Shown: piece after piece, positions 34,582 to 43,699 of the stretch | Position numbering within the stretch: the first letter of the stretch is position 1 | How the letters are laid out: every line of letters begins with the position of its first letter | Translations under genes and position numbers: made by a program | Notes under the pieces: generated by a model | What the model was told of the DNA's origin: nothing | Databases searched by the model: none | What the model saw: only the letters and a program-made list of their open reading frames with translations | Origin: UBA1952 sp965200035 | GTDB lineage: Bacteria; Bacteroidota; Bacteroidia; Chitinophagales; Chitinophagaceae | NCBI GenBank assembly: GCA_965200035.1 | Contig: OZ241334.1 | Coordinates: 1,612,001-1,676,000, forward strand | DNA: 64,000 bases | Reading direction: 5' to 3'

Positions 34582-36237
34582 ATGAGCAAGTATATATTTG
34601 TGACCGGCGGTGTTACATCATCTTTAGGAAAAGGAATTATTGCAGCTTCACTTGCAAAGCTGCTGCAGGCACGGGGCTATCGCGCCACCATTCAGAAATT
34701 TGACCCCTATATCAACGTAGATCCGGGTACGCTGAATCCGTATGAGCATGGTGAATGCTATGTAACGGAAGACGGCGCGGAAACGGACCTTGACCTTGGC
34801 CACTACGAGCGCTTTCTGAACACCTACACTTCCCAGGCCAATAACGTAACCACAGGCCGCATTTACCAGTATGTAATCAACAAAGAGCGTGAAGGCGCTT
34901 ATCTGGGCAGGACCGTTCAGGTGATTCCGCATATTACGGATGAGATCAAGCGCCGCATGACGCTGCTGGGCGAGACCAATCAATATGATATTATCATTAC
35001 CGAGCTGGGCGGCACTGTGGGTGATATTGAAAGCCTGCCGTATGTAGAAGCCGTGCGCCAATTGAAATGGGAGATGGGCAATGAAAATTGCATTGTGCTG
35101 CACCTTACACTGATTCCTTACCTGAAAGCGGCAAAAGAATTAAAAACCAAGCCTACGCAGCATAGTGTAAAGCTGATGAGTGAAAACGGCCTCAACCCGG
35201 ATATTCTCATCTGCCGCACCGAGCAGCCGCTGTATCCCGATCTGAAGCGTAAGATTGCCCTGTTCTGTAATGTGACCAAGGATGCAGTAATCGAAGCGCA
35301 GGATGCCGATACTATTTATGGCGTGCCGCTGGAGATGATGCGCGAAGGACTGGACCGCATCTGTCTCGAAAAGCTGGAGATGCCATTGGGTGAAGAGCCG
35401 GAATTGATTAAGTGGAAAGAATTCCTGAACAAGCTGCGCTATCCAAAATCCAAAGTGACTATTGGCCTGATCGGTAAATATGTAGAGCTGCAGGATGCTT
35501 ATAAATCCATCCTGGAAGGGCTGATCCACGCCGGAGCGATGAATGAGTGCAAGGTAGATGTCAAGAATATTCATTCTGAGCACCTGACTCCTGAGAATGC
35601 GCTGGATACTTTAAAACATCTGGATGCAATCTTAGTAGCGCCGGGCTTTGGTACACGCGGCATCGAAGGAAAGATTGAAGCGATTCGCATTGCGCGGGAA
35701 GAAAAGATTCCATTTTTCGGTATCTGCCTCGGTATGCAAATGGCCTGTGTGGAATTTGCCCGCAACGTGCTGAACCTGCCGGATGCGCACAGCACGGAAA
35801 TGAATGGTCATACCGCCGAGCCGGTAATCTCCATGATGGAAGAGCAAAAGAACATTACCCAGATGGGTGGTACCATGCGCCTGGGTACTTATGATTGTAC
35901 GCTGCGCAATGGCAGTAAAGTATCGTCCATCTATGGAACAACTCACATTACTGAGCGCCACCGCCACCGCTATGAGCTGAACAATGCATATGTACCTGCT
36001 TTTGAAAAGGCCGGGCTTACACCTGCCGGCACCAACCCAAAGACCAATCTGGTAGAGATTGTGGAAGTGGCCGACCACCCGTTCTTTATAGGTACGCAGT
36101 TTCACCCTGAATACAAGAGCACGGTTGAAAATCCACACCCGCTTTTTGTTGCTTTTGTAAAGGCGGCGAAAGAAGCGCAGGGCAACCGCGATCATCATGT
36201 ACGCAAGACGGAAAAGGTGGCTGGTGTAGAAAACTGA
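34582..36237 (+). CDS. pyrG: CTP synthase
   Basis: A 551-residue enzyme that aminates UTP to CTP with ATP and glutamine. The N-terminal synthase domain begins YIFVTGGVTSSLGKGIIAAS (P-loop) and includes KFDPYINVDPGTLNPYEHGE. The C-terminal glutamine amidotransferase has the nucleophile in FFGICLGMQMACVEFARN and the His-Glu pair in GTQFHPEYKS. The length and all key blocks are normal. It is preceded by a clear -7 promoter element and followed by a terminator, so it is monocistronic. Confidence 0.98.
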   Translation: MSKYIFVTGGVTSSLGKGIIAASLAKLLQARGYRATIQKFDPYINVDPGTLNPYEHGECYVTEDGAETDLDLGHYERFLNTYTSQANNVTTGRIYQYVINKEREGAYLGRTVQVIPHITDEIKRRMTLLGETNQYDIIITELGGTVGDIESLPYVEAVRQLKWEMGNENCIVLHLTLIPYLKAAKELKTKPTQHSVKLMSENGLNPDILICRTEQPLYPDLKRKIALFCNVTKDAVIEAQDADTIYGVPLEMMREGLDRICLEKLEMPLGEEPELIKWKEFLNKLRYPKSKVTIGLIGKYVELQDAYKSILEGLIHAGAMNECKVDVKNIHSEHLTPENALDTLKHLDAILVAPGFGTRGIEGKIEAIRIAREEKIPFFGICLGMQMACVEFARNVLNLPDAHSTEMNGHTAEPVISMMEEQKNITQMGGTMRLGTYDCTLRNGSKVSSIYGTTHITERHRHRYELNNAYVPAFEKAGLTPAGTNPKTNLVEIVEVADHPFFIGTQFHPEYKSTVENPHPLFVAFVKAAKEAQGNRDHHVRKTEKVAGVEN

Positions 36238-36259
36238 TCTTGTTTCTTTACTTTTTTCA

Positions 36260-36293
36260 AAAACGCTTTGGATTCTTTCTGAAGCGTTTTTTT
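36260..36293 (+). terminator. Terminator of pyrG
   Basis: Stem AAAACGCTT/AAGCGTTTT (36260-36268 with 36282-36290) has a 13-base loop and is followed by TTT. Confidence 0.8.
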
Positions 36294-36388
36294 GGGGCTA
36301 TAGTCCCTGGCTACAAAGCAATTTTTCAGGATTTCTTATGGCTACGCTAATCTTTCGCTGAATATCTTAGCAGCTCATAATACTGCCC

Positions 36389-37516
36389 ATGCGCTTTTCA
36401 TTCTCTAAATGGCTGATGCCCGCTATCCTGTTCGCTTCACTTTCTGCTCAGTCTGCAGCACAGGCGCAGCGCAGGGAAAAGACTGTGGCAGACAGCCTCG
36501 ATTTCAAGATCGGGCAGATGATTATGATAGGCATTGACGACCGCAAGGCGCTGACGGAAAACGACCGGCTCACTAATGAACTGCGCGATGGGAAGATCGG
36601 TGGTGTAGTGCTTTTTGAAAAGAATATTGCGCCTACGGATGCCAAAGAGCTATTGAAAAAGCTCATTACGGCACTGAAAGCAGCAGCCCCTGCACCCATC
36701 TTTGTATCTATAGATGAGGAGGGCGGACAGGTACACCGGATGAAGCCTAAATATGGCTTTGTATCGATGCCTTCTGCACAATATTTGGGGCGGCTCAACA
36801 ATCAGGATTCAACGCTGTATTACAATCGCCGGCTGGCCGATGAATTGGCCTATGTAGGCATCAACCTGAATTATGCACCCGATGTGGATGTTGCAATAAA
36901 TCCCAATAACCCCGTCATTGTAAAGCCGGGACGCAGCTTCTCTGCCGATCCGAAAGTGGTGGCGCAGCAGGCGGCATGGTGCATTCAGGCGCACCACGAA
37001 AAAGGCATCAGGACTATTCTCAAGCATTTCCCGGGGCACGGCAGTTCTGCCACAGATTCTCACCTGGGCATTGCAGACGTGACCAATACCTGGCGGCCTT
37101 CTGAGCTGGAACCGTATAAAATACTGATGCGCAGCGGCCAGATCGATGCTATTATGGGCGCGCACATTGTAAACAAAAAATTAGACCCGGAAGGGAATCC
37201 TGCTACCTTATCGCGCAGAATGATCAAAGGTTTGCTGCGCGATTCGCTCGGCTATAATGGTCCTGTATTTTCAGATGATATGCAAATGGGTGCGATCACC
37301 AGGCATTACGGACTTGAGAAAGCGATCAACCTGTCTATCAATGCCGGTGTGGATGTGCTGATGTTTGGCAATACCGTTGGCGATGTAAAAGATCGGGTGA
37401 CCGCTACTCAGGTACAAGCTATTATTAAAAAGCTGGTAGCCGACGGACAGGTAAGCAGAGCACAGATAGATGCAGCCTACCGCCGTATTAAATGGATGAA
37501 GTCAAGAAATTTCTGA
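36389..37516 (+). CDS. Secreted GH3 beta-N-acetylhexosaminidase-like enzyme
   Basis: A 375-residue protein with a signal peptide (SKWLMPAILFASLSAQSAAQ). It is a single GH3 barrel (about 45-370) with the NagZ-type signature KHFPGHGSSATDSHLG (catalytic His/Asp dyad) and the nucleophile region VFSDDMQMGAI. Also seen are SIDEEGGQVHRMKP and NYAPDVDVAINPNNPV. NagZ enzymes remove terminal N-acetylglucosamine from muropeptides. The signal peptide argues for periplasmic or outer action, unlike the cytoplasmic E. coli enzyme. It lacks the C-terminal beta-lactamase-type domain found in some Bacteroidota homologues. It converges with the thioesterase gene (28-base gap). Confidence 0.9.
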   Translation: MRFSFSKWLMPAILFASLSAQSAAQAQRREKTVADSLDFKIGQMIMIGIDDRKALTENDRLTNELRDGKIGGVVLFEKNIAPTDAKELLKKLITALKAAAPAPIFVSIDEEGGQVHRMKPKYGFVSMPSAQYLGRLNNQDSTLYYNRRLADELAYVGINLNYAPDVDVAINPNNPVIVKPGRSFSADPKVVAQQAAWCIQAHHEKGIRTILKHFPGHGSSATDSHLGIADVTNTWRPSELEPYKILMRSGQIDAIMGAHIVNKKLDPEGNPATLSRRMIKGLLRDSLGYNGPVFSDDMQMGAITRHYGLEKAINLSINAGVDVLMFGNTVGDVKDRVTATQVQAIIKKLVADGQVSRAQIDAAYRRIKWMKSRNF

Positions 37517-37544
37517 CTGACGAAGGACTTTTTAAATTTTCTGC

Positions 37545-37928
37545 TCAGCCAATAGACACCGGATTCTTCTGCTCATCTACCGCTACAAAAGAGAACGTGC
37601 CGCTTACAGCCATATCCCGCTGGAAAGAGTACATATCTTCCACAAATATCTCGACCAATACTTTCAGGCTGGTTTTGCCTACGCTCACTACTTTGGCCAC
37701 AAGCTCAATGATGGTACCGGCAGGTATGGGCTTTTTAAAATCAATCTTATCGGATGATACGGTGACCATACGTTTCCGCGCAAAGCGCGTGGCCGCAATG
37801 AAAGCCACTTCATCCATCAGCTGCATGGCAGTGCCGCCGAACAGTGTATCGTAATGGTTGGTTGTATTGGGAAAAACGGCTTTGAAGACGCGGGTCTCAG
37901 AAGCGGCAAGCCTGTCATCGAAATTCAT
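37545..37928 (-). CDS. Acyl-CoA thioesterase (hotdog fold, YciA-like)
   Basis: The start at 37928 (MNFDDRLAASETRVFKAVFP) is chosen; an in-frame ATG 24 bases upstream adds a poor N-terminus. The 127-residue product has the hotdog signature NHYDTLFGGTAMQLMDEVAF, including the catalytic Asp of the YciA/BACH group, and later SDKIDFKKPIPAGTIIELVA. It hydrolyses acyl-CoA to free acid and CoA in the cytoplasm, usually as a hexamer. The substrate range cannot be told. Single gene. Confidence 0.9.
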   Translation of the reverse strand: MNFDDRLAASETRVFKAVFPNTTNHYDTLFGGTAMQLMDEVAFIAATRFARKRMVTVSSDKIDFKKPIPAGTIIELVAKVVSVGKTSLKVLVEIFVEDMYSFQRDMAVSGTFSFVAVDEQKNPVSIG

Positions 37929-37996
37929 AGTACAAATGTGCGCCAAAAACAATTGCCCGGTTTACATTTCCGGCAAATTATAGTGTGATGTTGTAA

Positions 37997-38551
37997 TTAC
38001 AGATTTGCAGATGCTGCTTTTGCATGATGGTACAAACAGGCAACGACAGATAAGATCAAAGCAATCAACGAAGCCCATGTGCGTATCTGATGCAGGCTAT
38101 TCCATTTCTCTTCAAATGCCCGGCGCGCGGCGCTGATCTCCACAGCAGTGGCGGCTTTCAGGTTGAAGGCTGCCAGTGTATTATTCAGCGGCACATTGCC
38201 GGCAGCCGTCACTCCAAACGATCCGATGCCATATACAAGCGCGGCAGTGAGCAGTAAATAAAATTGCAGGGTTATGCCGTTGCGGTAGCTCATAAATGCG
38301 GCAACAGGGAGCATCACCAGCGTACCCATAAAGCTGAGAAAGAAAGCCGGATTCTGAATAGCCTGATTGATCGATTGCATGGCTGCTACATAATTCTCAT
38401 CAGGCAGTTGTGCGAGGCCGGGATTCACCGAGCAGCTATAGCTGTAAAACAGTCCGGTGATCAGTGCGGTCAGTGCAGTGGTGACCAGCAGTATCAGATA
38501 AAAGAAGCTCATACGATGATTGATTACAGGTGTAGAAGTATTGTCTTGCAT
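37997..38551 (-). CDS. DUF1772 (anthrone-oxygenase-like) membrane protein
   Basis: A 184-residue protein with four predicted membrane helices: FFYLILLVTTALTALITGLF, FLSFMGTLVMLPVAAFMSYR, LYLLLTAALVYGIGSFGVTA-like text at about 100-118, and TWASLIALILSVVACLYH at the end. The pattern GLFYSYSCSVNPGL plus NVPLNNTL and the helical EKWNSLHQIRTWAS block are the marks of the DUF1772 family. Its function is not established outside a few anthrone oxygenases. Single gene, and a 180-bp gap separates it from the next. Confidence 0.82.
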   Translation of the reverse strand: MQDNTSTPVINHRMSFFYLILLVTTALTALITGLFYSYSCSVNPGLAQLPDENYVAAMQSINQAIQNPAFFLSFMGTLVMLPVAAFMSYRNGITLQFYLLLTAALVYGIGSFGVTAAGNVPLNNTLAAFNLKAATAVEISAARRAFEEKWNSLHQIRTWASLIALILSVVACLYHHAKAASANL

Positions 38552-38731
38552 AAGCTGTAAATGAATCTCTGCGCTCGTCTGATCGTTGAGTTTTGATGAC
38601 TGGCTCAGACCTGTATTACTTATCCAAACATACTATTAAAAAAGTATAGCATAGTAAGATACACACTGATAGTTAGGGCTAGATCGACACCTGCAACGCC
38701 GGTTGGCACAATATTTTAAATCATCTCGTCA

Positions 38732-38995
38732 ATGAACCAGAAGAGCTATTTTCCGTTAGACAATGAGGCGAATGTATTGGCACTCCTCCAAAAAGGGTAT
38801 TCTTTTATAAAGGTGGGCGGCACCGTTATTGCCCGTCCCAATGAACAGGACTTGAATCATAATGGACCTGCCGCACTGACCGAAGGCATTCCCAGCAAAG
38901 CGCCGGCAGACGATTCAGAGCATGTAATTCTTTCAAAGTTTCTGCAAGGCGCGCCGCCGGCAGAGCTTCATGTTGACAGCCGCTATTTTATTTGA
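38732..38995 (+). CDS. Small hypothetical protein
   Basis: An 87-residue soluble protein with no signal peptide or known motif. The text YSFIKVGGTVIARPNEQDLN and FLQGAPPAELHVDSRYFI looks folded. It has a terminator immediately after it and a 180-bp leader, so it appears to be a genuine single gene. Confidence 0.55.
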   Translation: MNQKSYFPLDNEANVLALLQKGYSFIKVGGTVIARPNEQDLNHNGPAALTEGIPSKAPADDSEHVILSKFLQGAPPAELHVDSRYFI

Positions 38996-39012
38996 TTTCT
39001 TTCTAAATAAAA

Positions 39013-39040
39013 AAAGCCTCTTGCTTCTGCAAGAGGCTTT
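39013..39040. terminator. Bidirectional terminator
   Basis: A perfect 12-bp stem AAAGCCTCTTGC/GCAAGAGGCTTT (39013-39024 with 39029-39040) has the loop TTCT and A/T runs on both sides. It separates the convergent genes ending at 38995 and 39084. Confidence 0.9.
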
Positions 39041-39083
39041 CAGATTAATCTGTTTTTACCGGGTTAATCCAGCTTTAAAACGT

Positions 39084-40676
39084 TTAGTCTTTCACTACTT
39101 TCTGAGCTACTATAGGCATACCGTTGCTGTCTGTGATGCGCAGCATATATACACCCGGTGCTAGGTCAGCAATTCCTGAGATGGTTGATGCAGCGCCTTC
39201 GATAAAAGTTTGCAAAACTATGCGACCTGTGATGTCGGCCATCACTACATTGTAGCGTGCATCTGCGGCAGCATTGCTGAGCTTTACATTCAGCACATTG
39301 TGGAATGGCATTGGCGATACGGTTGCCGTGCCTTCCGTCGCAGTGCTGCGCACTGTTACGGTGTTTGAGTAGCCGGTTGTGCCATCCTTTGCCAGAATGC
39401 GTACGCGATAATATACCGTGCTGTAAGCGCTTTCATCTGTAAGCTGATAATCCTGTACGCCATTTGTATTGTAGGCATTAATCGTGCGGATAGCGGTAAA
39501 CGTCTTGCCATCATTGCTGCGCTCGGCAGTATAGCTTGCGCTGAGGTTGTCTGCCATAGCAGTCCATGAAAGCATTTGCCCGCCATTTACAGCTGTTGTC
39601 TTCAGCGTTACAGCAGTCAGCGGCAGTGGTGTATTTGTAAAAGAATTGATGCGGTAAGGCGGTGTGCTGTACACAACATTCGTGCAGGTACTGATAGAGC
39701 CGGCAAAAGGGAAGTAGTGAATTTCGCCATAAGCAATCGTGAGCGACTTGGATACGATCTGGCCATTGTTGTTGTTGGCGCCTGTCTTGTACACATCAGC
39801 ATTTGGTGCAAGCACAGAGCCATAGACAGAGTTGCCGCCGCCGAGTGTAAGTGAGGTCACCTGAGAGAAGTTGATAAGGATGTATGCGCCATCTGATTCA
39901 TCTACACCACCTACGTTTGGCGTGCTCCAGTTGTAAGTACCACCGCCGGTAACATTGATGATGAGAATGCGGCTGGCGGATGGGTGATTATCAAAAATGA
40001 ATGAGCCCAGGTTGCTGATATTGCTCAGTTGCGCCTGGGTAAGGTTCATGTAGTTGATCTTATTATCTACCAGAGTAATGTGCGGGTTCTGTGTGGTTGG
40101 CACAGCAATGTAGTTGAAGTTGCTGCAGGCATTACCCGTGCTGTAAGTATTGATGAGCGAAGAATTATTATTCAGCTCATTGAATGCATTGGTGAAGTTG
40201 AGGCCACTGGCAGTTGTTACAGAAGCAACGGGCTGCTGGCGCTGAAGCTGCACGCGGGTCTGTGCATTAAACGCGCCGCTGGTAGCCTGCAGGTTAGTGC
40301 CCGCATTGTTATTGTCCACTGCATACAGCGTGGTGCCGGCAGTATTGCCGAGGCGCAGATAACCATTATTCACATAGCTTACATTGCCGGAATTGTAGTT
40401 GATCCTTCCGCCAATTACCAGTCCGTAATTATTGGCATCGTTCAGGCCATTGGGATAAGTACCTGTGCTGTTCATGCCGATGATAGTGGCACCGTTCAGG
40501 GTAAGATCACCGCCGGTGGCTACCGGACCGTGTGTATCGCCTGCGGTAAAAGTAACGCTGGACTTGGTGAACACATTGAAGCCTGAAGCGTAATAAAGGG
40601 GGTTTGTACTGGATGTTTGGGCATTTGCAGCATTAAAGCCGGCAACAAGCGCGCATACAATGTAAAATTTTTTCAT
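39084..40676 (-). CDS. Choice-of-anchor A family secreted protein with T9SS sorting domain
   Basis: A 530-residue protein with a signal peptide (MKKFYIVCALVAGFNAANAQ). Residues about 25-330 form the choice-of-anchor A/collagen-binding-like beta helix (FTAGDTHGPVATGGDLTLNG, YGLVIGGRINYNSGNVSYV, LGGGNSVYGSVLAPNADVYK). A fibronectin-like domain follows at about 350-445 (LSWTAMADNLSASYTAERSN). The C-terminal 80 residues (TVSPMPFHNVLNVKLSN, DLAPGVYMLRITDSNG, QKVVKD) are a type A T9SS sorting signal. It is predicted to be surface-exposed and adhesive. Monocistronic. Confidence 0.88.
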   Translation of the reverse strand: MKKFYIVCALVAGFNAANAQTSSTNPLYYASGFNVFTKSSVTFTAGDTHGPVATGGDLTLNGATIIGMNSTGTYPNGLNDANNYGLVIGGRINYNSGNVSYVNNGYLRLGNTAGTTLYAVDNNNAGTNLQATSGAFNAQTRVQLQRQQPVASVTTASGLNFTNAFNELNNNSSLINTYSTGNACSNFNYIAVPTTQNPHITLVDNKINYMNLTQAQLSNISNLGSFIFDNHPSASRILIINVTGGGTYNWSTPNVGGVDESDGAYILINFSQVTSLTLGGGNSVYGSVLAPNADVYKTGANNNNGQIVSKSLTIAYGEIHYFPFAGSISTCTNVVYSTPPYRINSFTNTPLPLTAVTLKTTAVNGGQMLSWTAMADNLSASYTAERSNDGKTFTAIRTINAYNTNGVQDYQLTDESAYSTVYYRVRILAKDGTTGYSNTVTVRSTATEGTATVSPMPFHNVLNVKLSNAAADARYNVVMADITGRIVLQTFIEGAASTISGIADLAPGVYMLRITDSNGMPIVAQKVVKD

Positions 40677-41041
40677 GTCAAGTTTAATTTTTGGTTTATC
40701 CTATCCGTATTCCATATTTTAACATGGAATAATTTTTGGATGACACAAAAGTAGAATGCTTAAAGGCCTTTTGTTGAAGATAAAGGCCGCATTCAATCAC
40801 GATTAAACCTGATTTTTTTGTCAAAATCTTCTACAGCATTTGTAGTAAGATTTATGAGCATTCCTGCGAATTCTATCGAAGGTTTTTAGGGAATGCTTCA
40901 TTTAATTATATTTAAGCAATTATAAAATTTGCATATTCATTTTTAGGCTTTCCATAGCACCTTTTAATCGTATTGCCTCTTTGGAAGCATTTTATACGCT
41001 TGGAATGGATCATTGCCTGTAAATCCCGTAACCACATTTAG
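40677..41041. other. AT-rich divergent intergenic region
   Basis: 365 bases, clearly AT-richer than the flanking genes. A small stem TATTCCAT/ATGGAATA (40708-40715 with 40724-40731) lies in the leader of the choice-of-anchor gene. It must contain two divergent promoters. I see no ORF, RNA gene or dispersed repeat. Confidence 0.5.
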
Positions 41042-41425
41042 ATGAAAGCATATGCATTGCTATTAGCACACTTACTGTTTTGCGGCAGGCATGCCGCAGC
41101 CCAGAAGGCGTTTGAGGCTGTTTATTACAAAGGCACGATACATGGCCGGTCGCTGAAACTGACACTGGCCAATGGATATGTTGATGGCAGCACATTGAAG
41201 GTGACTAATAAGAACAACGGGAAAACACTGGTGTATTTACCGGATGCAGGGTATGATGAAGGACACAAAGAGCTTTGCTTTAAGCCGCAGACTAAAAGCG
41301 GCACTACGGTTCAGGATTCTGTGGTGCTGCAGCATATAGAAGAAGTGTGGAACATACCTCCACTAAAGATCAAAGGCTGGTATTTTGTGCTGCAGCAGCG
41401 TTACCGTATTATATTGAGCAGGTAA
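41042..41425 (+). CDS. Small secreted hypothetical protein
   Basis: A 127-residue protein with a signal peptide (MKAYALLLAHLLFCGRHAAA|Q). The mature part is a short all-beta domain: FEAVYYKGTIHGRSLKLTLA, YVDGSTLKVTNKNNGKTLVY and WYFVLQQRYRIILSR. It has no cysteine or catalytic motif. I do not recognise the family. It is followed by about 260 bases of AT-rich sequence without an obvious feature. Confidence 0.6.
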   Translation: MKAYALLLAHLLFCGRHAAAQKAFEAVYYKGTIHGRSLKLTLANGYVDGSTLKVTNKNNGKTLVYLPDAGYDEGHKELCFKPQTKSGTTVQDSVVLQHIEEVWNIPPLKIKGWYFVLQQRYRIILSR

Positions 41426-41687
41426 TATTTATAAAGTGCGCTATCTCCAACGGTTTTTCTCAGAGATTTCTAATATAGTTATTACTTTTAGCCCGTTAGC
41501 AATGCGTTCTGGAAGATCGGTTCAATGCCGGTAAACTACGGTCTTATGAACCTTTGATTTTCCCCGGATCATTAAAAGACGCTTCATTGGATTTGATCTC
41601 AGCCCATACTAACGTTGTGCCATTACTCTCCGTCTAATGCAAGTCCTGACTTTGCTTAGCTGACTTTTAAAATTTCAACCTGATTAA

Positions 41688-42173
41688 ATGCTTCGTTACT
41701 TTTCGATCAAACAAATCCTGCTTACCGGCATCACCATTTTTATCCTTGCATTCATTGCGCATCTGAAAATCTACAGCGACTGGAATGAAAAGCTCTCGTA
41801 CTTCTGGGATTTTTATGAGGAGAACAAAGACAATACGGAGATCGAGCAGCGCAAGCAATACTATGGCGCCAGCTATTTTGTGAGCAAGCAGATCAGGGAT
41901 TACCTCGTCAAGTCCAAAGAGCTGAAAGGTGCGATCGTCGTATTTCCGCCTCCGGGCTATTTCCGGCAAAACAATGTGGGCTTCTCGCCGCCCGAGCCTT
42001 CTGTTTTCTATTATTACACCGGCGTCAGATCTGTATGGATGAACAATCCCACCGCACCCACGAAGGCTACGCATTGGATAGACATCAGCGGCAATGGCAT
42101 GAGGATCGTGCGCATCCAAAGCCCCGCACAGTATGACAGTTTAACCACCCCTTTCAAAAAATACGACTATTAA
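41688..42173 (+). CDS. Membrane-anchored hypothetical protein, partner of the next gene
   Basis: A 161-residue protein. One transmembrane helix near the N-terminus (FSIKQILLTGITIFILAFIA, about 5-25) is followed by a soluble domain with a charged helix (YFWDFYEENKDNTEIEQRKQ) and beta text (KGAIVVFPPPGYF, SVFYYYTGVRSVWM). It ends two bases before the start of the multi-spanning gene and is certainly cotranscribed with it. I do not know the family. It probably forms a complex with, or supports, the downstream membrane enzyme. Confidence 0.65.
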   Translation: MLRYFSIKQILLTGITIFILAFIAHLKIYSDWNEKLSYFWDFYEENKDNTEIEQRKQYYGASYFVSKQIRDYLVKSKELKGAIVVFPPPGYFRQNNVGFSPPEPSVFYYYTGVRSVWMNNPTAPTKATHWIDISGNGMRIVRIQSPAQYDSLTTPFKKYDY

Positions 42174-42175
42174 TA

Positions 42176-43621
42176 ATGGAGCTTATATCCCTCATTCTTC
42201 TTGCAGTCGCCCATTACCTTACCGGACGTGGCATACTGCGCCTGTTCAACGCAGATGATAATCCGCGCATTACATTTCCGGTGTCTTTTATGATCGGCAT
42301 CGGTATTGCTTCGTTTGTTCCGTTTGTGCTGGACCTGCTGCATATACCGCTTACCGCAGGCAGCATCTTTTCAACCATTGGTGTACTGGCCGGCCTGGGC
42401 GCTGTGCTGCTGGCTGTGCAACGGCAACATCTCCGCAAGCCGCAGTTTGCGATACCGCGCCTGTACGATCTTCCGTTTCTGGCTATCTGCGGCCTCATCA
42501 TCTTCATCAGTGTATGGCGCTGCTATTACAATCCTGTGGTTCCGCGGGACATGCTCAGCGGCCCCGAAGTGATTGCCGAATACGCTGTACGCGAGCACAG
42601 CATGGTCAATTCGGTGTTCCAGCTTGATCTTGTGGGCGATAACAATCAGTTCAAGCCACCATCCGTTACTTCCTTACAGGTGATCTACAAGCTGGCGGGC
42701 TTTCCGTTCGGTCAGGTATGGCTGAGCATTCTGTTTATCAGCTTTATTGTATTTCTGTATCAGGTGCTTACCGAAAAGCTGCACAGCACAATCGCCGGCA
42801 TTCTCTTATTGCTGTTTCTGGCGATTCCGGAAATGTATGGTTATACCTACATGACGCTGTTTGACTATTCCAATGCAGTCTTCTTTGCGCTGAGCTGCTA
42901 CTTCCTGTTCCGGTTTTTCGAGGCGGAGCGGCTGTCTTTTATTTTTCTTTCAGGAGTAATCATGGGCATTGCGGTGTATTTCCGTTCCGAGACATTGGTG
43001 CTTGCAGCGATGCTGTTGCCTGCGCTGGCTTTTCATATCATAAAGAAGAAAAAGGGAATTGCCTTTGCGCTGTCTGCAGCGGCTATGTTCTTTATCCTGC
43101 CACTGCTGTGGTACTGGCTGCCCAATGGCTTATACAACAATCGCTACCTGCCTGTACATTATGATATCGGCGGACTGGTGAATAAGCATCCATTTGATAT
43201 TGGCGGATTTATGAAGCAGTTCACAACCGTGAACGAAACGCTCATTTTCAGTGATTTTGCCACAGAGCTTTATGGCTACTTCTTCTATTTCTGCATCATC
43301 TTCACTTTGCTGGAGCTGGTGCTTTACCGGCGCTTTACAGCGGAAGGCAAGAACTGGCAATACGCTGTGCTCGTCATTTTCATCGGCCTGCCGCTGCTCG
43401 GCTTCCTGCTGCCCCTGATGGATATTATGAACAGTACCAAAAGAGGCATGTTCAAGATATTCCCGCTCATGCTCATCTACATGGGCAACAACCGGGCGCT
43501 TACCCGGCTATCTGAAAGGATACGCAAGTGGGAAGGCCTTACGCCGCCTGTAACGCCAGAGCGGGTAGTAGTGACACCACCACCACCACAGCAAAGCATT
43601 AAGAAAACAAGCAAAAAGTAA
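42176..43621 (+). CDS. Multi-spanning membrane protein, glycosyltransferase (GT-C)-like
   Basis: A 481-residue protein with about eleven hydrophobic helices from residue 1 to 430. A periplasmic loop at about 105-160 carries PRDMLSGPEVIAEYAVREHS and FKPPSVTSLQVIYKLAGF. The layout (short first loop with acidic residues, many helices, cytosolic tail) resembles GT-C-type glycosyltransferases that use lipid-linked sugars, but no family-defining motif is certain. The tail is Pro/Gln/Lys-rich (VTPPPPQQSIKKTSKK). It is coupled to the small membrane protein before it and ends at a terminator. Confidence 0.6.
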   Translation: MELISLILLAVAHYLTGRGILRLFNADDNPRITFPVSFMIGIGIASFVPFVLDLLHIPLTAGSIFSTIGVLAGLGAVLLAVQRQHLRKPQFAIPRLYDLPFLAICGLIIFISVWRCYYNPVVPRDMLSGPEVIAEYAVREHSMVNSVFQLDLVGDNNQFKPPSVTSLQVIYKLAGFPFGQVWLSILFISFIVFLYQVLTEKLHSTIAGILLLLFLAIPEMYGYTYMTLFDYSNAVFFALSCYFLFRFFEAERLSFIFLSGVIMGIAVYFRSETLVLAAMLLPALAFHIIKKKKGIAFALSAAAMFFILPLLWYWLPNGLYNNRYLPVHYDIGGLVNKHPFDIGGFMKQFTTVNETLIFSDFATELYGYFFYFCIIFTLLELVLYRRFTAEGKNWQYAVLVIFIGLPLLGFLLPLMDIMNSTKRGMFKIFPLMLIYMGNNRALTRLSERIRKWEGLTPPVTPERVVVTPPPPQQSIKKTSKK

Positions 43622-43637
43622 CAACAGGTAAACGCTA

Positions 43638-43673
43638 AAATGCCCGTACTATTTCAAAATAGCACGGGCATTT
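43638..43673. terminator. Terminator between convergent genes
   Basis: Stem AAATGCCCGT/ACGGGCATTT (43638-43647 with 43664-43673), extended inward by ACTATTT/AAATAGC with one mismatch. TTTCTGTTTT follows on the plus side. Confidence 0.85.
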
Positions 43674-43699
43674 CTGTTTTAGCAAAATCAACGGCATTA

